A DNA stretch of 64,000 nucleotides from Paenibacillus artemisiicola (GTDB lineage Bacteria; Bacillota; Bacilli; Paenibacillales; Paenibacillaceae). The notes below the pieces were generated by a model that was not told the origin of the DNA, searched no databases, and saw only the letters and a list, made by a program, of their open reading frames with translations. Positions 16,286 through 25,122 of the stretch are shown here, in pieces. Position numbers and translations under genes: made by a program. The DNA lies in contig NZ_JAGGDJ010000002.1 of assembly GCF_017652985.1 (NCBI RefSeq), positions 434,001 to 498,000 on the forward strand. The letters are read 5' to 3'. Within the stretch, counting starts at the first letter, position 1. Each line of letters opens with the position of its first letter.

Positions 16286-18148
16286 ATGAAGACCAGTAAA
16301 CTGAAATTGAAACATCAAATTTGGCTGATCTTTTTTATCGCCATCGCGCTGTTCGCCGTCATGGTCGTTTATTTCTTTTATAGCTTCTCTCATCTAACGC
16401 AAGCTAGAGCCGCCAAATTCGGCAATCAAATGATCGAGCAAACCCGTAGCAAGATCGATTCCGTGTTCAACGACATTCGCGTCAGCGCCGGCATCGCGGT
16501 CAACAGCAAACTGATTCAGGAATACGCCGTCGAGGACGACGATTACAAGAGGGCGTTCGATAGCGGCAATTATGCGCTGGATCTCATGGACTATATGAGA
16601 TCCTTCAATTCGTACGTGAACGGAATCGTGATCGACGACATTCGGGGAAAGCAGCTTTACAGCTTGGATTCCTCGGGCGGCGATATTTTCTTTCTCCATC
16701 GGTATGCGAGCTTTATCCGGACGTATAAGGACGATCCTTCTCTTCGGGATAAAGGGATGTTCACGACCCTGTTAAAAGACGATCGAACGAAAACGGAACA
16801 GTTTTTCTATATCGCGCCGATTGTGGAATCGATCGGAGGGATTCATTTCTCGCAAATCACGGGCTACTGCACCGTGATGATCGACATGGACAAGCTGCAG
16901 AGCCTCGTGGAAAATACGGAATTGACGCCCAACTCCACCTTGTACATTCTGAATAGCCAGGATGAGGTCATTGCGTCCACGAATGCCAAGGCCCGGGGCA
17001 CATGGTTCAAGGATGCGCTGTCCAGGGATAAGGACGTCCTGCTTAACGGCGTGAAGACAACCATCGGCGGGGAAGAGATCCTCGTCCAGGTCAAGGGCTT
17101 GGAGCAGGCGGACGGATGGCGGATCGTGAGCATGATTCCGGTTCCTGAACTGACGTCGGATATGAACCCCATGCGGAAGGTCAGCATCATCGTGGGGATC
17201 GGGATTATATTAATCCTGATCATGATGGGCCTTTTTTTTATGAACAATCTGATGGCTCCGGTGATGGGGCTTGTCATGGATATGAAGCGGGTAGGGAGAA
17301 GGGACAGGGGGTTCCGCATTAAAGTCCGGTCTACCAACGAGGTGGGCTCGCTGGCCCGCGACATTAATCGGATGATGGATGAAATGGACGACATGACAAG
17401 GGATATGTTCACGACCCAAGCTCAATTGTACAAATCCGAGTTGAGCCAGAAGCAGGCGGAGTTTTCCGCCCTGCAGAGCCAGATCAACCCGCATTTTCTG
17501 TATAACACGCTGAATTGCATCAGCGGCATCGGATTGGAATACGGAAGCAGGGAGATCGCGCAAATCACGTCCTGCATGTCCAAAATCTTCCGGTACAGCA
17601 TCAAACAGGACGAGCTTGTACAGCTCAAGGAAGAAGTAGACTGCATACAGGCCTATATCAAGATTATCGCCATTCGATACGAGAATAAATTCGCGATGGG
17701 CATGGATGTCGAAGAAGGCCTGCTCGAGCTGAAAACCCCCAAAATGATCCTGCAGCCTCTTGTCGAGAATGCCGTCTATCACGGGCTTGAGAGGATGGAC
17801 CAAGGGGGGAGGCTTCAAGTGACCGGGTGCTTGGATGCGAACGGCGATGTATGCTTCCGCATTATGGATACCGGGAAGGGGATGGAGACCGGGGAGCTGA
17901 CCGCCCTACGGACGAAGCTGAACATGGCGCTGTCGGAACGCGAGCCGCTCGGCCATTCGGCGAAAAGCATCGGACTGACCAATATCCACAACAGGCTTCG
18001 GCTCCTGTTCGGCGCGCGGTACGGGATCGCCATCGACAGCCGGTCGGGATACGGAACGACCGTAACCGTCAAAATTCCGTCGCTGAGCCAAGCACCGGAA
18101 CGGAATAAACGTGATGCGACAGGGGGAAGGCCATTGGAAGGCGCGTAA
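16286..18148 (+). CDS. Sensor histidine kinase, YesM type
   Basis: The protein has 620 residues. The ATG at 16286 is preferred; a longer frame begins at a TTG inside the upstream gene. Domains in order: a membrane segment at about 14-34, a Cache-like extracellular region, a second membrane segment at about 298-320, a HAMP linker (NEVGSLARDINRMMDEMDDM), the His_kinase motif QINPHFLYNTLN with His403, and an HATPase_c region (LVENAVYHGLER, MDTGKGMETGEL). It phosphorylates the upstream regulator in response to an external signal, in known relatives often a sugar or its binding protein. It carries no periplasmic-type domain that identifies the ligand. Confidence 0.92.
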   Translation: MKTSKLKLKHQIWLIFFIAIALFAVMVVYFFYSFSHLTQARAAKFGNQMIEQTRSKIDSVFNDIRVSAGIAVNSKLIQEYAVEDDDYKRAFDSGNYALDLMDYMRSFNSYVNGIVIDDIRGKQLYSLDSSGGDIFFLHRYASFIRTYKDDPSLRDKGMFTTLLKDDRTKTEQFFYIAPIVESIGGIHFSQITGYCTVMIDMDKLQSLVENTELTPNSTLYILNSQDEVIASTNAKARGTWFKDALSRDKDVLLNGVKTTIGGEEILVQVKGLEQADGWRIVSMIPVPELTSDMNPMRKVSIIVGIGIILILIMMGLFFMNNLMAPVMGLVMDMKRVGRRDRGFRIKVRSTNEVGSLARDINRMMDEMDDMTRDMFTTQAQLYKSELSQKQAEFSALQSQINPHFLYNTLNCISGIGLEYGSREIAQITSCMSKIFRYSIKQDELVQLKEEVDCIQAYIKIIAIRYENKFAMGMDVEEGLLELKTPKMILQPLVENAVYHGLERMDQGGRLQVTGCLDANGDVCFRIMDTGKGMETGELTALRTKLNMALSEREPLGHSAKSIGLTNIHNRLRLLFGARYGIAIDSRSGYGTTVTVKIPSLSQAPERNKRDATGGRPLEGA

Positions 18149-18223
18149 AGCGCAGGTCTGTTTTCGTTCCGGAGTGGTGACAATAGTAACGACTTCGAAT
18201 GGACCGGAAGGGATCTTGTTACT

Positions 18224-19063
18224 GTGCCGAACGCAATGCCGTATCTTGTTCTGATCGCGATTTGCGCGATCGCCTCTTCCGTGCTGCTGGTTCATAAACG
18301 CGCGGCGTGGCCGCTCATTCTGCTCCTTTCCTTTTCCGGCATGATCTACGTGTTTGAATTTTACATTTTCGTGCTGAAGGATTGTTACCGCTATTCGCCT
18401 CATCTGCTCGCGATCCCTTATTACGACAACGTGTTAGGGGCTGTCTTTTCCAATCTTCTTTCCGTGCCGGTTGCCGCTCTCTTTATCGCCGTTTACCGGT
18501 TGAGCTGGAGGTGGATCGTTGGCCTATCGCTGGCGTACGGCGGGGTGGAATGGTTATTTCTCCAATTGGGGATCTACCAGCATCATTGGTGGAGAACCGG
18601 GTATACGATCCTCGCGTTGATCCTGTTCTTCCGGTTCGCCCGGCAATGGTTGGTCTGGTTGGCTGAACGCGGCCGCGCGTTCCGGTTCGTCACGCTGCTG
18701 ATGTTTGCGTGGAGCGTCGTGGCGACGGTTGTGTTCACGTTGGCGGTAACCGGCATTCGCGTCTTTCATAGCGGGTATTTCCAAGATCCCTATCGGGACG
18801 ATATCTTTCTTTCGGCGATGTACGGGTTCTTTAAGGCGGCCGTGATTTCCGTCACCGTGACGGCAACGCGTCACCATTGGCGCAGGTTGATTTCGCTGGC
18901 CGTTATTCTCGCCGCGAATCTGGTCCTCATGAAGCTCGGGATATTGCGGGTCCGGATTCCGTTATGGCAATATTGGCTCATTTACGGGCCATGCTGTCTG
19001 CTCGTGTTGTGGCTTGTTGCCGTTGGCAACCGCAAGCTGGAACAATTCAGAATGAACCATTAA
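18224..19063 (+). CDS. Hypothetical polytopic membrane protein
   Basis: The protein has 279 residues, starting at GTG 18224 with a GGAAGGGA upstream. About seven or eight hydrophobic segments span the whole length (for example VLIAICAIASSVLLVH, PLILLLSFSGMIYVFEFYIF, WLIYGPCCLLVLWLVAVG). The layout and the Tyr/Trp-rich FEFYIFVLKDCYRYSP loop resemble uncharacterised CBO0543-like membrane proteins of spore formers, but this is a weak resemblance. It stands alone between the kinase and a strong terminator, 75 bases behind the kinase, and may be read through from it. No function is assigned. Confidence 0.7.
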   Translation: MPNAMPYLVLIAICAIASSVLLVHKRAAWPLILLLSFSGMIYVFEFYIFVLKDCYRYSPHLLAIPYYDNVLGAVFSNLLSVPVAALFIAVYRLSWRWIVGLSLAYGGVEWLFLQLGIYQHHWWRTGYTILALILFFRFARQWLVWLAERGRAFRFVTLLMFAWSVVATVVFTLAVTGIRVFHSGYFQDPYRDDIFLSAMYGFFKAAVISVTVTATRHHWRRLISLAVILAANLVLMKLGILRVRIPLWQYWLIYGPCCLLVLWLVAVGNRKLEQFRMNH

Positions 19064-19102
19064 ATGGGCGGAAAGGGTCACGATAAGCTCAACGGGCAGG
19101 AG

Positions 19103-19137
19103 AAGGCAGCCGGTCATTCATGACCGGCTGCCTTTAT
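19103..19137 (+). terminator. Rho-independent terminator
   Basis: A perfect 14-bp stem (AAGGCAGCCGGTCA with TGACCGGCTGCCTT) around the loop TTCA ends in CCTTTATT. It separates the membrane protein from the SDR gene. Confidence 0.85.
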
Positions 19138-19258
19138 TCGATTAACCTCTTCTATGATGGTCATCGATATTTCGATATTGATCAAATTAATCGGATTTCA
19201 TACAATGAGGCAACAGATAAGGCAATGGGGGGTCGGAAAATATCGCAGAAATGAGGAA

Positions 19259-20011
19259 ATGGACTTGGAACGATTATCTCTGCAAGGAAAAGCGGCGTTG
19301 GTAACCGGAGCGTCGAGGGGAATCGGGCGGGCAATCGCCGAACGGCTTGGCCGAGACGGCGCCGGCGTGATCGTCAATTACTACCCCGGTTTCCATCAAG
19401 AGGCCGAGGAGGTTGCGCGCGGTATCGTGCAAGGAGGCGGCAGCGCTCTTGCCGTGGAAGCCGATATCGCCGATCCGGCTCAGTTACGCAGACTGTTCGC
19501 TGTTACGGAAGAGCAATTCGGTCACGTGGACATCGTGGTCCTCAACGCCGCCAACGTGAAGCACGGCACCATCACCGACACCACGGATGAACAGTTCGAT
19601 GAGCTATTCGCGACAAACGCGCGGGCAAGCTTCATTGCCCTCAAAGAAGCCGCGATCCGAGTTCCTGACGGAGGGCGGATCGTGGCAATCTCGGCCGGGC
19701 TGACGCGCATGCCCCGTCCCGGAACGGGCGTCTATGCAGCGAGCAAGGCGGCTGCCGACCAATTGGTTCGCGTGCTTGCGCATGAAATCGGCGCTCGGGG
19801 CATCACCGTCAACAGCGTGCTTCCCGGCGCCACCCTCACGCCGGCGCTGATACAGGCCGGTCAGGCGGTTATCGACGGAGAGATCGCGATTACACCGCTA
19901 GCTCGCGTAGGAACGCCGGAAGACATCGCCGACATTGTCGGGTTCCTGGTATCGGATCAAGCGCGATGGATCACCGGCCAGACAATCGGAGCCGGCGGAG
20001 GGATGTTCTGA
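19259..20011 (+). CDS. SDR family NAD(P)-dependent oxidoreductase
   Basis: The protein has 250 residues from ATG 19259. A frame open from 19154 would add an atypical leader, and TTG 19265 behind ATGAGGA is an alternative start. It shows the classical short-chain dehydrogenase layout: cofactor motif TGASRGIG at 16-23, LNAANV in the NNAG position, the active-site Tyr159/Lys163 in YAASKAAAD, and a C-terminal WITGQTIGAGGGMF. The absence of an acidic residue pattern typical for NAD makes cofactor choice uncertain. Related enzymes reduce 3-oxoacyl or sugar carbonyl groups; the substrate is not deducible. It is a single gene, ending before the large hairpin at 20058. Confidence 0.9.
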   Translation: MDLERLSLQGKAALVTGASRGIGRAIAERLGRDGAGVIVNYYPGFHQEAEEVARGIVQGGGSALAVEADIADPAQLRRLFAVTEEQFGHVDIVVLNAANVKHGTITDTTDEQFDELFATNARASFIALKEAAIRVPDGGRIVAISAGLTRMPRPGTGVYAASKAAADQLVRVLAHEIGARGITVNSVLPGATLTPALIQAGQAVIDGEIAITPLARVGTPEDIADIVGFLVSDQARWITGQTIGAGGGMF

Positions 20012-20057
20012 TCCCATTGGCGAAGCATCATACCGAGGTTTACGTCGCAAGCGCGCA

Positions 20058-20101
20058 AACGCCAACAACCCATTCGTATCTACGAATGGGTTGTTGGCGT
20101 T
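20058..20101. repeat. Perfect 21-bp inverted repeat between convergent genes
   Basis: Bases 20058-20078 and 20081-20101 are perfect reverse complements with only TC between them. In RNA from either strand this gives a very stable hairpin. No U tract follows on either side, so it is not a standard terminator, although its position between the convergent SDR and AraC genes fits transcript 3'-end formation or protection. Confidence 0.7.
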
Positions 20102-20219
20102 CCGCGAGAGACGGGGAAGGAAACGGAGTTGACATTCAAGTGCTTGGGTTGCACGACGGCAGCCGTTCGGGTGGCCGGCGTCTTGCTGGGAACACGGCGC
20201 GGATGGGCGTACAATAGCG

Positions 20220-21011
20220 CTACACCCGATGCGCTTTCCGGTAAAAGGAAGGGGTCATGCCGCGCTTGTGACGGAATACGCGGCTTAAATAAAAGCCGTT
20301 TTCATACCCGCACCGGGAAGCGATTTTATCCATGCTGAGGGTGGTTTCCTCCAGCAGCCGGCATGCCCGGGCAAGCCTGAGCTCCGTGACGAATTCGGAC
20401 GGCGTCATTCCATAGGCCGCGCGGAACCGCCGGGTGAGCTGAACCGGCGTCAGCTTCAGCGAATGCGCTAAGCTCCGCATGTTCAGCGGCGCGTAGGCAT
20501 GGACCGTCATATATCGATGCGCTTCCTGCAGCTCCGTGGCGATGCCGCCCTGTACCGGATTCGCATCGGCTCCCCGCTCCAAGCTCGACAGCCGCAGCAG
20601 GTCGTTCAATAAATGCTGTTTATGCGCCTGCGCGATCCGGTCCCGTTCCGGTGCCAATCGCTTCAAATAACGGAAGTCGGACGACAATCGTTCCGCATCC
20701 GCGACGCTGATCTTCCCCTTGGGTCCAAGCTCTTCCGCGGACCGCGATTCCGTATCCGCCTCCCAACCGAAATGGAAGAAGTGAAAGCTAAGCGGGCTCA
20801 CGGTTCGACGATGGAACCATGTATTCGGCGGACAGATCACCAAGTCGCCAAAACCGGCCTCCCCGGTATGATCCTGTATGGAATAGACGAATCTGCCTTC
20901 CTCGGCAGCAAACATCGACCAGTAAGGATAACGATCGCGGTCAAGCGCGAACCGTTCTTTCCGGTCCCAGTACACATGCGAAACCAACCGTGCGTCTTCA
21001 CCCGACTTCAT
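20220..21011 (-). CDS. AraC family transcriptional regulator
   Basis: The protein has 263 residues when started at the ATG ending at 21011. That start is preceded by AAGGCGGTG and lies 28 bases after the predicted transcription start of a TATACT promoter box (21046-21051, minus strand); upstream in-frame ATGs lack ribosome sites and would precede the transcript. The N-terminal half is a cupin-like sensor (SMFAAEEGRFVYSIQD, GDLVICPPNTWFHRR). The C-terminal 100 residues carry the two AraC helix-turn-helices (MRSLAHSLKLTPVQLTRRFR; MDKIASRCGYENGFYLSRVF). It is divergent from the FAD-dependent oxidoreductase and is probably its regulator. The inducer is unknown, likely a sugar-related metabolite. 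Confidence 0.9.
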   Translation of the reverse strand: MKSGEDARLVSHVYWDRKERFALDRDRYPYWSMFAAEEGRFVYSIQDHTGEAGFGDLVICPPNTWFHRRTVSPLSFHFFHFGWEADTESRSAEELGPKGKISVADAERLSSDFRYLKRLAPERDRIAQAHKQHLLNDLLRLSSLERGADANPVQGGIATELQEAHRYMTVHAYAPLNMRSLAHSLKLTPVQLTRRFRAAYGMTPSEFVTELRLARACRLLEETTLSMDKIASRCGYENGFYLSRVFRHKRGMTPSFYRKAHRV

Positions 21012-21025
21012 CCGCGTCACCGCCT

Positions 21026-21053
21026 TTGTCAAACCTATGAAATAAAGTATATC
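21026..21053 (+). promoter_or_regulatory. Overlapping divergent promoters between araC-type gene and oxidoreductase gene
   Basis: On the plus strand TTGTCA (21026-21031) and TATATC (21048-21053) are 16 bases apart and would serve the oxidoreductase gene. On the minus strand TATACT (21051-21046) is a good -10 box for the regulator gene. The two -10 boxes overlap, so the promoters should compete. Confidence 0.5.
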
Positions 21054-21144
21054 CATAATCGTAATACGGTGCATGTTATTTGGAAAGAGGAACTTATATG
21101 ATGAAATTACGGATATTCATCCCATTCGAAGGAGTGCATGCGAC

Positions 21145-23394
21145 ATGAGGCAGGAAGTCGTATCGTCGGATATTACGGTTATTGGCGGCGGGTTGGCGGG
21201 GGTGTGCGCGGCGGTCGCCGCGGCCCGGCTGGGCAGAACGGTAGCGCTGGTTCAGAACCGGCCCGTGCTCGGCGGAAATTCCAGCAGCGAGGTGCGGGTA
21301 TGGGTGTGCGGCGCTACGGCGCACGGAACGCACCGCTATGCGAGGGAAACCGGCATTATGGGCGAAATGTTCATCCAAAACCAGTATCGCAATATGGAAG
21401 GAAACCCCTATTTCTGGGATTTGGTCGTCATGGAGACGGTGCGGGCGGAGACGAATATCCGCTTATTCCTCAATACGGACGTGCATGAAGTCGAAGCCGA
21501 CGGAGACGAGGATCACCGGACGATACGCTCCGTTACCGGCTGGATGATGGGATCGGAGCGGCGGATCCGATTCGAAAGCGCCGTGTATCTCGATTGCTCG
21601 GGCGACGGGCTGGTGGGGTTTCTCGCCGGAGCCAAGCATCGCGTCGGCCGCGAGGCGAGAGACGAATATAACGAGGATTGGGCGCCAGCCGTCGCCGACG
21701 ACATCACGCTCGGCAGCACGCTCCTGTTCTACACGAAGGATGCAGGCCAGCCGGTGACCTACATCCCGCCTTCCTTTGCCAAGGACATCACGCAGACGAC
21801 GATTCCGTTGAAACGGGTCATCCGCAGCGGCGATAACGGCTGCGCCTATTGGTGGATCGAATGGGGCGGCGAATTCGATACGGTTCACGATAACGAGCGG
21901 ATACGCGACGAGCTGTGGGCCGCGATTTACGGAATCTGGGATTATATCAAAAACTCGGGCAAGTTCGATGCGGAGACGATGACGCTGGAATGGGTCGGCT
22001 CTCTCCCCGGAAAAAGGGAGTATCGCCGATTTATCGGGGATTACGTGCTCAATCAGAACGACATCGTGGCGCAGCGCGAATTCGAGGACCGCATCGCGTT
22101 CGGCGGATGGTCCATCGATCTGCATCCGCCGCAAGGCATGTATTCGACTGAAAGCGGATCCAAACACCTGCATATGGACGGCATCTATCATATTCCGTTC
22201 CGTTCGCTGTATTCCGTGAACGTCGACAATTTGCTCATGGCCGGCCGCGACATCAGCGCGTCGCACGTCGCGTTCGGCACGACGCGGGTCATGGCGACCT
22301 GCGCCGTTATCGGGGAAGCCGCGGGCACCGGGGCGGCTTTAAGCGTGGAGAAGGGCATCACGCCGCGCGAGCTGCATAACGGCCATCTGCATGCGTTGCA
22401 GCAAACGATGCTGAGGCAGGATGCCTCGATTATCGGATTGCGCAACGAGGATCCGGCCGACCTGGCGCTGCGGGCGAACGTCAAGGCATCCAGCACGATG
22501 ACCCGTTTCGCGGCGGACGCGCCGGCGGAAGCCTATCCGCTTGCGTCCGACGTCGGCTTGCTGCTGCCGGCGGACCCGGACATTGACGGCATCGAACTGT
22601 TGGTCGATGCCGCGGAGGCGGCGACGCTGACGGTCGAGCTCTGGAATACGGGCCGGGGCGAGAACTACGTGCCGCATACGCTGCAGACGGCTGCATCGAC
22701 GCAGGTCGGCAAAGGCGCGAGGCAGTGGGTGAAGCTGGAATTGCGCTGGAAACCGGCTGCGCCGCAGAACGCTTTTCTTGTGATCAAGGGCAACGAACGG
22801 CTGTCGTTGTATCTGTCCGCTCAACCGCAAACGGGCGTCCTGTCGTTCGTCAAAGGACCGACGCCGATCGTATCGGCAGACCTCGAGGACCATCAGCCGT
22901 CGCAGCCCGTCATCCAATGGAGCATGCGGCCGTTCGTTCGCAAGCCGTTCTGCTTCCGTCTGCTCTCGCGGACCGATGCGTTCTCCCCGGAGAAAGCCGT
23001 CGACGGCTATCACCGTCCGTACGCGGGGCCGCATCAGTGGTCGTCCGTCGCCATGCGGCCGGACGCGCCGGAATGGTTGGAGCTGAATTGGGCGAAGCAG
23101 GCGCATGTCCGGTCGGTCCATGTGACGTTCAACGACGACGTCAACGAGGACTTGATCAATCTTCATCACCACCGCACGCCGTTTCCCATCATGCCGGAAC
23201 TCGTTCGAAACTATGCCATCGAGGGGTATGCGAACGGCGAATGGATGACGCTAGCGGAAGAACAAAACAATCATAAACGCAAACGCGTCCACACGCTTGA
23301 CGCGGCGGTCGCCACGGACCGGATCCGGATCTCGGTTTACGCGACGAACGGAAGCCCGCGCGCCGAAATCGTCGAAGTCCGGGTGTACGAATAG
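21145..23394 (+). CDS. FAD-dependent oxidoreductase (FAD_oxidored family)
   Basis: The protein has 749 residues; ATG 21145 follows GAAGGAG with 10-base spacing. The N-terminus carries a dinucleotide-binding motif (ITVIGGGLAGVCAAVAAARL, GGGLAG at 14-19) and the NRPVLGGNSSSEVRVW segment seen in FAD_oxidored proteins of polysaccharide loci. The FAD-domain closing motif (LLMAGRDISASHVAFGTTRV) lies near residue 365. The last 250 residues look like beta-rich carbohydrate-binding or discoidin-like modules. No signal peptide is seen, so it acts in the cytoplasm. Context with AraC, YesN/YesM and a sugar importer suggests oxidation of an imported sugar or glycoside. The exact reaction is unknown. Confidence 0.85.
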   Translation: MRQEVVSSDITVIGGGLAGVCAAVAAARLGRTVALVQNRPVLGGNSSSEVRVWVCGATAHGTHRYARETGIMGEMFIQNQYRNMEGNPYFWDLVVMETVRAETNIRLFLNTDVHEVEADGDEDHRTIRSVTGWMMGSERRIRFESAVYLDCSGDGLVGFLAGAKHRVGREARDEYNEDWAPAVADDITLGSTLLFYTKDAGQPVTYIPPSFAKDITQTTIPLKRVIRSGDNGCAYWWIEWGGEFDTVHDNERIRDELWAAIYGIWDYIKNSGKFDAETMTLEWVGSLPGKREYRRFIGDYVLNQNDIVAQREFEDRIAFGGWSIDLHPPQGMYSTESGSKHLHMDGIYHIPFRSLYSVNVDNLLMAGRDISASHVAFGTTRVMATCAVIGEAAGTGAALSVEKGITPRELHNGHLHALQQTMLRQDASIIGLRNEDPADLALRANVKASSTMTRFAADAPAEAYPLASDVGLLLPADPDIDGIELLVDAAEAATLTVELWNTGRGENYVPHTLQTAASTQVGKGARQWVKLELRWKPAAPQNAFLVIKGNERLSLYLSAQPQTGVLSFVKGPTPIVSADLEDHQPSQPVIQWSMRPFVRKPFCFRLLSRTDAFSPEKAVDGYHRPYAGPHQWSSVAMRPDAPEWLELNWAKQAHVRSVHVTFNDDVNEDLINLHHHRTPFPIMPELVRNYAIEGYANGEWMTLAEEQNNHKRKRVHTLDAAVATDRIRISVYATNGSPRAEIVEVRVYE

Positions 23395-23412
23395 ATCATA
23401 GGCGATAACAAT

Positions 23413-23446
23413 AAGATGGTACTGCGGCTGTTCCGCAGGCCATCTT
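23413..23446 (+). terminator. Terminator-like hairpin
   Basis: AAGATGG/CATCTT and CTGCGG/CCGCAG form a stem interrupted by a small internal loop, with loop CTGTT. Only a short pyrimidine stretch (CTTGCTG) follows, so efficiency is uncertain. Confidence 0.55.
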
Positions 23447-23559
23447 CTTGCTGTCCGTTTCTATTTCATCGATCCTTTTTATTCGATTCTATTTGATTGT
23501 TAGTTATCGTTACTAGCCGAACGTTACTAGTTGATTGTTTCTATCGGGGGAGGTGCCAT

Positions 23560-25116
23560 ATGAACGACGATCGATTCACGGTATTGGTAGTCGATGACGA
23601 ACTGCCGATCCGGCAGGAGCTTCGTTTGTTTGCCTGGGAGCAGCATCAGGCCGAATGGATCGGAGAAGCGGAGAACGGCGAGGACGCGCTGCGTTTTTGC
23701 CGATGCCTGGCGCCCGATATCGTCATCACGGATATTACGATGCCGGTCATGAACGGACTCGAGCTGTTTCGTAGCCTGAAGTCGGAGTTCCCGCGCATCC
23801 AGGTGATTCTGCTGACCTGCCACTCGGAATTCGCCTATGCGAAGGAAGCGGTCAAGCTCGGCGCGGTCGAGTACCTTGTGAAAGTCGCGATGGATGACGG
23901 CGATCTCGCAGAAGCGCTGCAGCGGGCGAAGGAGCGCGCGTATCGCGAAAAATCGCTGCAGCAAAGCGAGGCGGAACGCCTGCGGCGGAAGAGGCCGGAG
24001 CAGCTCATGGTCATGATTCGGCAGTCGGCCGATGACGGCGGGCTTGCGGCCTGGCTGCAAGCCGGTTTCCGAAGCCGGTTTCCGTTACGGCTTGCCGCGC
24101 TTCATGCGGAAGCGAGAAAAGAAAGCCGTTTATTCGTTCATCAAGCCATCGAAGAATCGCTGACGACGTTGGAGAACCTGAAGCCGTTTTCTTGGTTTCC
24201 GGCCGATACCGGCATTTACGTGCTTATGTTTCGTGCGGAAGAAGGCGATCCGCCGGAGGTATGGCGCGAAATGGAGACGATCACGGAAGAGCTGTATCGC
24301 TCGATCGACCTCAGGCTTCCTTTTCTTAGCGATGCGTACAGGCTGTACGGCGTCATCAGCGAGCCCATCCGGAGAAGCGCGGATTTTGGCGCTGCGTACC
24401 GAGGCGTTTGCGAGAGGCCGGATGCGGTCTTCTATGACGGCACCGGCCGGGTATTCGCGATGCCGTCAGCCGGACCGGCTTCGCTCGACGAACAATCGGC
24501 GAACGACATGTCGGACAAGCTTCGCAAAGCGCAATGGGACCGGGAGCAGCTGGCGAAGGTCATTCGCGGGGATTTCATAGCTTGGGCGATGAGCGGACGG
24601 TTCGCGCCCGAGGAGCTGCGCATGTTCGTCGCCGAGCGGCTCCGGGATCGGCACCGGGAACAAGCGGCGCAAGGCGGCAGCGGACGGAAGGCGCCAAGCC
24701 GGATCGCCGATGCCGGTACGCTCCACGAACTGGCGGAAGTTTTCGTTCATGAGATCCTCGAGTCGTACGCCAGGATCAAGAAGTGCCGCAGGGAAATCGC
24801 GGATGCCAAGGCGTTCATCGCGGAGAATTTGGAGAAGAATATCACGCTGAGCGCCGTTTCCCGGGAGGTCGGGTTAAGTCCGAATTATTTGAGCCGGCTG
24901 TTTCGGGAAGAAACCGGCATTTCGTTCAATGATTTCGTGACCGGGACGCGAATAGAGAAGGCGACCGAATTGCTGCAGCACACCTCGCTTCGCGTATACG
25001 AGATCGCGCAGCAGGTCGGCATCCCGAGCTATCGCTATTTCTCCGCCATCTTTCGCGAATGGACGGGAACTGCTCCGACCGAGCTAAGGCTGGCAGAACA
25101 AGGCGGCAAAGGGTGA
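23560..25116 (+). CDS. Response regulator, YesN type (REC plus AraC HTH)
   Basis: The protein has 518 residues. ATG 23560 lies behind GGGGGAGGTG; a longer frame from 23497 has no such site. The receiver domain shows VVDDE, phospho-acceptor Asp58 in VITDITMPV, and a Lys in YLVKVAMDD. Residues about 415-510 form the AraC DNA-binding domain (ITLSAVSREVGLSPNYLSRL; YEIAQQVGIPSYRYFSAIFR). It is followed after 6 bases by its kinase, and the pair precedes an importer operon, which it probably controls. Upstream direct repeats (CGTTACTAG twice, 14 bp apart, at 23508 and 23522) could be an autoregulatory site. Confidence 0.93.
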   Translation: MNDDRFTVLVVDDELPIRQELRLFAWEQHQAEWIGEAENGEDALRFCRCLAPDIVITDITMPVMNGLELFRSLKSEFPRIQVILLTCHSEFAYAKEAVKLGAVEYLVKVAMDDGDLAEALQRAKERAYREKSLQQSEAERLRRKRPEQLMVMIRQSADDGGLAAWLQAGFRSRFPLRLAALHAEARKESRLFVHQAIEESLTTLENLKPFSWFPADTGIYVLMFRAEEGDPPEVWREMETITEELYRSIDLRLPFLSDAYRLYGVISEPIRRSADFGAAYRGVCERPDAVFYDGTGRVFAMPSAGPASLDEQSANDMSDKLRKAQWDREQLAKVIRGDFIAWAMSGRFAPEELRMFVAERLRDRHREQAAQGGSGRKAPSRIADAGTLHELAEVFVHEILESYARIKKCRREIADAKAFIAENLEKNITLSAVSREVGLSPNYLSRLFREETGISFNDFVTGTRIEKATELLQHTSLRVYEIAQQVGIPSYRYFSAIFREWTGTAPTELRLAEQGGKG

Positions 25117-25122
25117 TGGCGA

